A stretch of DNA of 64,000 bases from JASMHC01 sp042092935 (GTDB lineage: Bacteria > Pseudomonadota > Alphaproteobacteria > Rhodobacterales > Rhodobacteraceae): the NCBI GenBank assembly GCA_042092935.1, contig JBELFK010000001.1:25474-89473 (forward strand), in the 5' to 3' direction. How positions within the stretch are numbered: position 1 is the first letter of the stretch; each line of letters opens with the position of its first letter. This document shows positions 58,201 to 64,000 of the stretch, one piece after another. The position numbers and the translations under genes are program-made. The notes beneath the pieces are model-generated. The model saw nothing but the letters and a program-made list of their open reading frames with translations. It did not search any database and was not told the origin of the DNA.

Positions 58201-61200
58201 CCACCCGGCCATCTGCAAGGGTCAGACCCGTCAGCGACAAGGCAATCTCGTCAACGTTCTTGTTTGCATCATCAACAGAGAGAACTTCGGGATAGGTGCC
58301 ATGCTGATAGGCGGCTGGTCCACCATCCGTATCTGTCACCGAATATTGGCTTGCATCGACGGGCGTTCCGACGCCACCAACATAAACCTCGGACGCGACG
58401 CCCCACCCCGAACTGTTCGGGTTAACCTGAGCGACAATCCCGTTGCCCGAACCAAGATACTGCGCTGCGATCTGGTCGTAGGTGTTGTTGCTGCCAGTAT
58501 CCCGCGCAATTGTATAGGACGCGCCAGTATCGATATCGAACACATAGAAGCGACCGAGGTTCGGCGCAGACGTCGCGCCGATGTTTCCGGAAAGCTGGGT
58601 TTGCCCCGCATCCTCGTCAACCGCACCTGAAATCGCTTGCGCAACAGGTGCATCATTCCGGCCTTCGACCAGAACCGTTGCAGTGTTGGCCGCAATGCCT
58701 CCGTTGCTATCGATCACGTCGTAGGACACGGTAACCGTCGCGTTTTCGCCAACAGCCAGATCGTTATACTGGCTTGGATCAAGGCTGAACGCACCGGTTT
58801 CCGCATCGACCAAGAAGGACAGCGCCCGCCCGTCGCTGGAGGTCACAACCACATTTGCAACGTCGAGATCGTCCGCTGCGTCAACATCAGACGCAGTGGC
58901 CAACAGATCGATCGAGACCGAACCCGCGTCTTCGTCGGTTGTTGGTGCTGAAATCGCCGAGGCTGTGGGCACATCGTTGGTGCCGGTCACGATAATACTG
59001 ACGGTCTCGGTCGCTGTTGCACCTTGATCGTCTGTGACTGTTACCGTGAACGTCTCGGTCTCGCTTTGTCCCTCTGCCAGGGCATCCGTCAGCGCGTTTC
59101 CATTGGCGAGCGTATAGGTCCAATCGCCTGAATTAGCATCAATGGCGAAGCTGCCGTAAGTACCCGCCGCGTCACCTGACCAAACCGCCGTGGCGCCATT
59201 GTCCACATCAGAGGACACCATTGTTCCCGTCGCCACATCTGTACCGGCGACCACAGTGCCATCGTCCAGATTGCCGGATTCAATTACCGCACCTGCGGTG
59301 TCCGAGGCTTCGATTACTGGCGCGTCGTTCGTACCGGTGATGGTCACAGTGACCGTTTCGGTGTCTGTACCACCGTTGCCGTCATCGACGGTGATGTCGT
59401 AGCTTTGCGTCAGGGTCTGGCCCGCTGCCAGATCATCAATTGCGCTGTCGTCGATTGAGAACGACCAGTCGATGCTGCCTGCGCCGTCTCCGGTTGAAGC
59501 GTCCGCGACCGTGGCCGTCATGGTGCCGCGATAGCCCGCGCCGTTTGAGGCGACGTTGACCGTGTGGGTGTCGCTTAGATCGACGTCGCCAAAGGCGATT
59601 GATCCGTCCGTGACGTGGGTCGTGGCATTTTCACCAACCGCACCGTCTGCGATCTCGGTAACCGTTCCTGAAAGCTCGGCCGCGGCACCGCCAGCGTCCT
59701 CGGTGATTACCAGATTGTCGAGACCCCAGCTTTCGTCCGTTGGGCCTTGGTTTAGGGTGCTGGCAAACTGAAGTGTCACATCGCTCGCACTGGTGTTCAG
59801 CGTGATCGTGTAATGCCAGACCTCGGTGTTGTAGTTGGCCGTTCCCGGCAATGCCGGCTTTGTGTTCGTGACCGAGATTGCATATGGTTTTGACGACCCG
59901 TCGTTCGGCGGATAGCCATCGGTGCGGAAGAAATCGTCAATGATCATTGCGCCGTCTGCAAAGACACGGAAGCGCTCTGCATCCCATGTGCTGAACTCGT
60001 ACACATCAAATTCGAGGGTGACCGTGGACTGGTTGCCACTTAGGGCAAATGTCTTTTGAGCCGAGTCTCCACCGCCAAAATTACCCAAAAACTCTGAGAA
60101 GTTGGCCGTGTCGGATGCATTTGTCGTGTTGTTCGTCCATCCGGTTGCACCGCCTTCAAAGTCCTCAACAATAGGGGCTGCCGGTCCCGTGTTGAACACC
60201 GGTGCATCATTGCGGCCTTCGACGACGAAGGATGCGGTGTTGGCCGCGACACCACCGTTGCCGTCAACGACGTCGTAGGTGACCGTGACCGTTTCGCTTT
60301 CACCGACGGCAAGGTCGTTGTACTGGCTTGGGTCGAGGCTGAACGCGCCTGTCTCGGCGTCGACCGAGAAGGCAAGCGCGCGCCCATCGCTTGACGCGAC
60401 CGAGACATTGGCCACATCAAGATCGTCAGACAGGTCATCATCCGCTGCCGTCAGCAGCAGATCGATTTCAACCGGCGCGGCATCCTCATGCGTAGTGCCA
60501 GCATTGATTGCGGTGGCCGTCGGGCCATCATTCCGGCCTTCAATCAACACGGTCGCGGTGTTCGGAGTCACACCGCCATTTCCATCAACGACGTTGTAAG
60601 TGATTGTAACTGTTTCACTTTCACCAACTGCAAGATCGTTGTACTGGCTCGGATCGATGCTGAACGCACCGGTTTCGGAATCCACGGCATAGGCCAAAGC
60701 CCGACCGTCGCTTGAGGCGACCGCCACGCTGGCCACATCAAGATCATCCGTCAGATCGACATCGCTTGCGTTTGACAACAGGTCGATGGAAACAAGGGCC
60801 GCATCTTCGTTCGACGCCGGTGCTGTAATCGCCGCAACCACAGGCGCATCATTCGTGCCCGTGATTGTGACGGTGACTGTTTCGGTGTCTGTACCACCCT
60901 GACCGTCATCCACTGTGATGTCGTAGCTTTGCGTCAGAACCTGCCCCGCTGCCAGATCATCAATCGCGCTATCGTCGATTGCAAAGGTCCAATCAATCCT
61001 GCCTGCGTTGTCGCCCGTCGAGGCATCGGCCACAATGGCCGTCATACTGCCACGATAGCCTGCGCCGTTTGACGCGACGCTGACCGTGTGGGTGTCAATT
61101 GTGTCAACATCCGAGAAGTTGATGCTGCCGTCTACTGTGTGGGATGTGGCGTTCTCGCCGGCGGCAAGATCGGCGATTTCAGTGACCGAGGCGGTCGTAT

Positions 61201-64000
61201 CCGCTGTGCCAATCACAGGCGCTTCGTTTGTGCCGGTCAACGTGATTGTAACCTGCTGGCTGTCGCTGGCTCCGGTATTATCCGTGATGGTAACCGTGTA
61301 GGTCTGCGTTACCGTCTCGCCCTCGGCGAGGTATTCAACGTCGGCGTTGGAGACCATAAACTCCCAATCTACCGAGCCTTCGCCGTCGCCCGTGCTGACG
61401 TCCGCAACCGCTGTCGTTAGGTCACCGAGATACCCAGCTCCGTTGGGCGTAACCGAGACCGTGTGGGCGTCAGTCAGATCAACGTCGCTGAACGCAATCG
61501 AACCGCTGTCGGTCAACGCAACGTCACCGCCAACACCACCGAGGCCGGCGGCGCCTTGACCCATAAGCTGGAAATTACCCGAGCTGTCCGCGACGGATAG
61601 CTCTAACACCGCTGCCCCGCCATGCTCAAAGAAGAACAGCTCGAGGCTGTGCTGGCCCTCGGACAAATTGACGGTTCCGGTGAACGTCTGTGAACCGTGA
61701 TAATTCGGATCGTTGATAACCAAGTTGCCGTCAACAAAGAGATAGAGACCATCATCATTATAGGTTCGGAACGTGTAATTTCCGGCGCTCGTGACGTCAA
61801 AATCGGTGGTGATCCGCGCAAAGAAAAAGTCGTTCACACCGGTATAGTGGGTTTGACCGGTCGCGGCAGCCGCTGGCCACGGCTGGTTGGTCGCAGAATA
61901 TCCCGTCACAGGGTAATCAACAAAGTCGATAAAGTCCGCATCGGCTTCGTAGAGCGTTACGCCATAGGCCGAAGGATTGGCCATGATGCTTTGCATCGTG
62001 TTCAGATTGTTGGTGCTGTATCCCTGATACTGTTCAACGTGGAACTTCATGTCGCCCGTGCCAACAGTCACAGTGGGGTCAATCACTTCGGCCTGAACCG
62101 AACCGCTGTCGTCCGCTGTACCGATGACCGGCGCATCATTCGTGCCTGTGATGGTCAGGGTGACGACCTCGCTGTCGCTTGCGCCGTTGTTGTCGGTGAC
62201 GGTGACGGTGTAGCTTTGTGTCAGAACCTGACCTTGGGCGAGAGAGTCGATCGCGCTGTCATCAACCTGGAACGTCCAGTCGATTTCACCGGCGTGCTGA
62301 TTGCCAAAGTTCTCTGTGTCGGTGCTGACAATGGCAGTCATAGCACCCAGATAGCCGCCGCCGTTGGGGGCGACAGTGACTGTGTGCACATCTGCCTGGT
62401 CCAGATCGCTAAAGGTGATCTGGCCGGTGGTCTCAAGAGTATCGACATTCTCGCCTGCGGCCAGATCGGCAATCTCGGTGACGCTTCCGGTGGTGACGGC
62501 CGAGGTGATCTCGGGGGCGTCATTGGTGCCGATCAGCGTGATCGTCAGTGTTTGCGTATCGGTGCTATTGGCCGCACCGCTGTCGTCGGTCACAGTGATT
62601 TCTGATGTGATAACATAGACTTGGCCTTCGGCCATGCGATCCACAAGCTCTGAGGCTGGCATATCGAAAGTCCAACTGCCGTCGGCATTCACCACAAGCG
62701 CGGCTTCCGCCATTGCGATGTCCTCGGGACGGAGTCCCTCTGGGCCATACGGAACCGGCTGACCCTGATAGGTGCCCGATACTGTCACTGGACCACGGGT
62801 CACAATATGGCTGTCCAGCGTGTCTACGTCCGAGAAGGTGACCACGCCGCTTGACGACAATGCCGTCGGGGCGATGCCCTCGGTTAGGGTCACATCCACC
62901 GGCGCAGTTTCAATCACCGGCGCATCATTGGTCCCCGTGATCGTCACGGTGACGGTCTCGGTTTTGGAGCCGCCGTCGTTGTCGGTGATCGTCAGCGTGT
63001 AGCTTTGGGTGAGGGTCTGGCCTGCGGCGAGGTCGTCGATGTCCGCATCCGCAATGTCGAACTGCCAGTCAACCACACCGCTGTCTTGGTTGCCAAAGCC
63101 TTGGGTGGCTGAGGTGACAGCCGCACTCATGCCACCACGATAGCCGGTGCCGTTTTCTGCGACGCTGACCGTGTGCACATTGGCCTGGTCGATGTCGCGG
63201 AATGCGATGGTGCCGGCGGTGCTCAGCGTGTCGCTGTTCTCGCCAGCCGCAAGGTCTGCGATCTCGGTGACCGCGCCTGAAGTGACGCTCGAGATGATCT
63301 CGGGCGCGTCATTGGTGCCGGTGATCGAGATCGTCAGAAGCTGCGTGTCACTGTCATTGGCCGCACCGCTGTCGTCGGTAACGGTGACAAGTGAGGTCAG
63401 CGTGATGCTCATGCCCTCGGCAAGACGCTCAATCTGATCGGTGACCGGAACATCAAAGCTCCAATTGCCGTCCGCATCCACCACAAGTGCGGCTTCCAAA
63501 AGTGCGACGTCCTCGGGGCGGATGCCTTCCGGATCAAGCGGCACCGGCTGGCCGAGATACTCTCCGCTTACCGTCAACGGCCCGCGTGTGACGACATGGC
63601 TGTCCAGCGTATCCACATCCGAGAAGGTGATCGCACCCGAGGCATTCAGCGATGCCGGTGCAACGCTTTCGCTTAGGGCAACATCAACAGCCGCGCTGTC
63701 GATGATCGGCGCATCATTCGTCCCCGTGATCGTCACGGTAACCGTGGTTGTGTCCGTGCCGCCATTGCCGTCGTCAACCGTGACGTCGTAGCTTTGGGTC
63801 AGCACCTGTCCTGCTGCCAGATCGTCGATGTCGGCGTCCGCGATATCAAAGCTCCAGCCGATCTGGCCGTCCGTGGTGGCGCTGGTTGAGGTCGGCTGCA
63901 CAATCGAGAAGCTGCCGCGATAGTCCGCGCCATTGGCTGCAAAGCTGGCCGTGTGGGTGTCAGAGACATCCACATCCGAGAAAGTCACCTGACCGCTGGC
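55202..64000 (-). CDS. Giant VCBS/cadherin-like and RTX adhesin, 5' end beyond window
   Basis: More than 2930 residues are readable and the frame is still open at the right edge, so the protein is larger. The N-terminal visible part is a string of VCBS-type repeats (each ending near TGTNDAP). A PA14-like domain follows near 61590-62070, then three near-identical repeats with SQYNDLAVGE (two at 60217-60855, one at 58655-58983), and jelly-roll/lectin-like domains near 59695-60165, 58080-58560 and 57360-57820. Three cadherin-like/tandem-95 units lie near 56200-57070. The C-terminus has seven RTX units with Tyr-rich loops, then an FVF...GSDQIHDFQDG block and the end ITDDDFIF. This is a type-I-secreted, Ca2+-binding surface adhesin; the secretion genes are not in the window. 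Confidence 0.9.
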   Translation of the reverse strand, partial: ASGQVTFSDVDVSDTHTASFAANGADYRGSFSIVQPTSTSATTDGQIGWSFDIADADIDDLAAGQVLTQSYDVTVDDGNGGTDTTTVTVTITGTNDAPIIDSAAVDVALSESVAPASLNASGAITFSDVDTLDSHVVTRGPLTVSGEYLGQPVPLDPEGIRPEDVALLEAALVVDADGNWSFDVPVTDQIERLAEGMSITLTSLVTVTDDSGAANDSDTQLLTISITGTNDAPEIISSVTSGAVTEIADLAAGENSDTLSTAGTIAFRDIDQANVHTVSVAENGTGYRGGMSAAVTSATQGFGNQDSGVVDWQFDIADADIDDLAAGQTLTQSYTLTITDNDGGSKTETVTVTITGTNDAPVIETAPVDVTLTEGIAPTALSSSGVVTFSDVDTLDSHIVTRGPVTVSGTYQGQPVPYGPEGLRPEDIAMAEAALVVNADGSWTFDMPASELVDRMAEGQVYVITSEITVTDDSGAANSTDTQTLTITLIGTNDAPEITSAVTTGSVTEIADLAAGENVDTLETTGQITFSDLDQADVHTVTVAPNGGGYLGAMTAIVSTDTENFGNQHAGEIDWTFQVDDSAIDSLAQGQVLTQSYTVTVTDNNGASDSEVVTLTITGTNDAPVIGTADDSGSVQAEVIDPTVTVGTGDMKFHVEQYQGYSTNNLNTMQSIMANPSAYGVTLYEADADFIDFVDYPVTGYSATNQPWPAAAATGQTHYTGVNDFFFARITTDFDVTSAGNYTFRTYNDDGLYLFVDGNLVINDPNYHGSQTFTGTVNLSEGQHSLELFFFEHGGAAVLELSVADSSGNFQLMGQGAAGLGGVGGDVALTDSGSIAFSDVDLTDAHTVSVTPNGAGYLGDLTTAVADVSTGDGEGSVDWEFMVSNADVEYLAEGETVTQTYTVTITDNTGASDSQQVTITLTGTNEAPVIGTADTTASVTEIADLAAGENATSHTVDGSINFSDVDTIDTHTVSVASNGAGYRGSMTAIVADASTGDNAGRIDWTFAIDDSAIDDLAAGQVLTQSYDITVDDGQGGTDTETVTVTITGTNDAPVVAAITAPASNEDAALVSIDLLSNASDVDLTDDLDVASVAVASSDGRALAYAVDSETGAFSIDPSQYNDLAVGESETVTITYNVVDGNGGVTPNTATVLIEGRNDGPTATAINAGTTHEDAAPVEIDLLLTAADDDLSDDLDVANVSVASSDGRALAFSVDAETGAFSLDPSQYNDLAVGESETVTVTYDVVDGNGGVAANTASFVVEGRNDAPVFNTGPAAPIVEDFEGGATGWTNNTTNASDTANFSEFLGNFGGGDSAQKTFALSGNQSTVTLEFDVYEFSTWDAERFRVFADGAMIIDDFFRTDGYPPNDGSSKPYAISVTNTKPALPGTANYNTEVWHYTITLNTSASDVTLQFASTLNQGPTDESWGLDNLVITEDAGGAAAELSGTVTEIADGAVGENATTHVTDGSIAFGDVDLSDTHTVNVASNGAGYRGTMTATVADASTGDGAGSIDWSFSIDDSAIDDLAAGQTLTQSYDITVDDGNGGTDTETVTVTITGTNDAPVIEASDTAGAVIESGNLDDGTVVAGTDVATGTMVSSDVDNGATAVWSGDAAGTYGSFAIDANSGDWTYTLANGNALTDALAEGQSETETFTVTVTDDQGATATETVSIIVTGTNDVPTASAISAPTTDEDAGSVSIDLLATASDVDAADDLDVANVVVTSSDGRALSFLVDAETGAFSLDPSQYNDLAVGENATVTVSYDVIDSNGGIAANTATVLVEGRNDAPVAQAISGAVDEDAGQTQLSGNIGATSAPNLGRFYVFDIDTGASYTIARDTGSNNTYDQIAAQYLGSGNGIVAQVNPNSSGWGVASEVYVGGVGTPVDASQYSVTDTDGGPAAYQHGTYPEVLSVDDANKNVDEIALSLTGLTLADGRVVDLDMNINGLDYEVNTTDDIAIGGVAFEAIVTAPSDVVTISADYADVDTSDTHSFSVDVSGTVGQVTNNNDGTFTYDANGQFDYLAVGETATDTFTYTVDDGNGGADTQTATITITGTNDAPTLQSNAGVLGFDEASATDSLARVVDGYGGFNWSTTGGIGGQSSAQQGDILASANGNAPSGPNAAWNGHASPLSIIEKTDGSTFVFNSASFASVTTATYGGELTSVSLTGYLNGNVIGTEVVNLGAFAEFFDWTSSLGAIDRLEITPQGPFNGGGWWAMDDFAYGDATEEDGAAIAIDLSALGDDVDSDDDGTTLTYSIVTGPSEGSASITGTSLSFDPGSDFQDLDDGETRTVTIEVMATDSHGATATNTMSVVVGGVNDAPVAIAAAFSGDEDTNIAGAVAATDADGDALTYSVVTGPANGSVVMNSDGTFVYTPSGDYNGADSFTFIANDGSTDSADQIVSISIAAVNDAPTASDAAVAGNEDTTITGTVVGADVDGDALTFDLVTGAANGTVTLNSDGTYSYAPNANFNGTDSFTFRSNDGALTSAVQTVSITVNPVNDAPVAVADSATTDEDTAVLIDVLTNDTDVDGDTLSVTTASVSSGSGSVSIVGGVLSYDPGTAYQSLNAGQNATVTIDYTVSDGNGGSSVGSATVTVTGINDGPPIANYVTLTNGNDTWTGQSGNQQVDALAGNDTVYGDFNGWYRNYYYYNDTFGSDVIYAGAGGDTVYGDGEYMRSYYNYRGNQTFTGGEDILYGQSESDRMVGDFNRFESFYTSYNRYVTVNGGDDIMYGEGGNDRMYGDLDYAHNTRSYGGQTRFYGGEHVMDGGDGSDTIIGDFYYARDDTPWNYYQYSRAYFYGGNDDLSGGAGNDVISGDYYYTRSYTSYYTQFSGGADTIEGGEGNDQLYGDFVSNYSTGSYNTYGGADVFVFNPNSGSDQIHDFQDGIDRLDVSGYGFTSAADMTIGVSGSQTYIQFSATDVVYLQSIFTITDDDFIF
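55430..56190 (-). repeat. Seven Tyr-rich RTX repeat units (about 36 residues each)
   Basis: Each unit has one or two RTX nonapeptide turns (GGxDxxxGxxGxDxxxGD) followed by an 18-22 residue loop rich in Tyr, Phe, Asn and Arg, such as FYYARDDTPWNYYQYSRAYF, then a new GG turn. Seven loops are visible. Normal RTX tracts are continuous and Tyr-poor, so this is a modified tract. Calcium binding by the turns is expected; the Tyr-rich loops might form strands or bind sugar. Confidence 0.8.
58655..60855 (-). repeat. Three near-identical VCBS-like modules within the giant gene
   Basis: Modules at about 60540-60855, 60217-60537 and 58655-58983 each encode about 106 residues containing SSDGRAL, DAETGAFSLDPSQYNDLAVG and a EGRNDAP end. 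The first two are adjacent; the third is separated by other domains. The close match suggests recent duplication, and may mislead assembly. Confidence 0.8.

Noticed and set aside
56433..63791. Many rightward frames opposite the giant adhesin
   Set aside because: They repeat with the module periodicity and are reverse-strand shadows.
55202..64000. CRISPR array or tandem DNA repeat
   Set aside because: The periodicity is that of protein modules (about 100 residues and 36 residues), not short direct repeats with unique spacers.
1..64000. tRNA, rRNA, insertion sequences or prophage genes
   Set aside because: I looked in the intergenic gaps and among the proteins and saw no cloverleaf, rRNA, transposase, integrase or phage structural gene.

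Overview
The window is a high-GC, gene-dense chromosomal segment from an alphaproteobacterium, most likely a marine Rhodobacterales (Roseobacter-group) bacterium. The evidence is the overall protein character, the aa3-type cytochrome oxidase subunit IV mini-gene, DUF6173, the DUF1127 gene, the FAD-SelD fusion and the pgsA-moaD-moaE string. It is draft sequence: two runs of exactly 100 N (4550-4649 and 27840-27939) each interrupt a real gene. No rRNA, tRNA, CRISPR array, transposase or phage gene was seen.

Layout. 1-7 kb: a partial unknown gene, the azlCD amino-acid exporter, then a leftward block (acyl-CoA dehydrogenase, MBL hydrolase, DUF6173, CoxIV mini-protein, lipoprotein), a Sua5/TsaC tRNA t6A enzyme and YqgE. 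7-13 kb: a stand-alone DsbD-N-like periplasmic protein and a two-gene RND efflux pump in which both partners carry C-terminal extensions. 13-18 kb: moaB, a family-4-like uracil-DNA glycosylase that lacks most of its Fe-S ligands, and a pyrimidine block pyrB, a bPH-like membrane protein and a pyrC homologue stripped of metal ligands, followed by plsY. 18-26.5 kb: gshA, a GNAT enzyme, rsmE carrying an in-frame palindromic insertion, ubiA, a BON/OmpA envelope protein, and moaE, moaD and pgsA.

26.5-35 kb: a catabolic/uptake module made of a CocE/S15 hydrolase, a Tat-exported peptide-type binding protein, two permeases, a double ATPase and an exported amidohydrolase. It sits between pgsA and uvrC, two genes that are commonly neighbours in this group, so it looks like an insertion. 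35-43 kb: uvrC, an AT-rich intergenic region with one perfect DnaA box, a Ca/Na antiporter, a tiny zinc-ribbon membrane protein, an S49 peptidase, an ABC-2 exporter, DUF1127, an SH3 protein and a hydroxyacid dehydrogenase. 43-48 kb: adenine deaminase and the selenium genes selD (fused to a flavoprotein) and mnmH, which together make 2-selenouridine in tRNA. 48-54 kb: a complete oligopeptide ABC operon with dyad sequences over its likely promoter. 54-64 kb: dusA and the 3' part (over 2900 codons) of a giant type-I-secreted VCBS/PA14/RTX protein that runs off the right edge.

The most distinctive items are the Tyr-rich RTX tail of the giant protein, the Fe-S-less uracil-DNA glycosylase, the metal-less dihydroorotase beside pyrB, the palindrome inside rsmE, the hairpin abutting the mnmH start codon, and the paired C-terminal extensions of the RND pump. 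I saw no gene set that is clearly a wholly new defence or mobile system.
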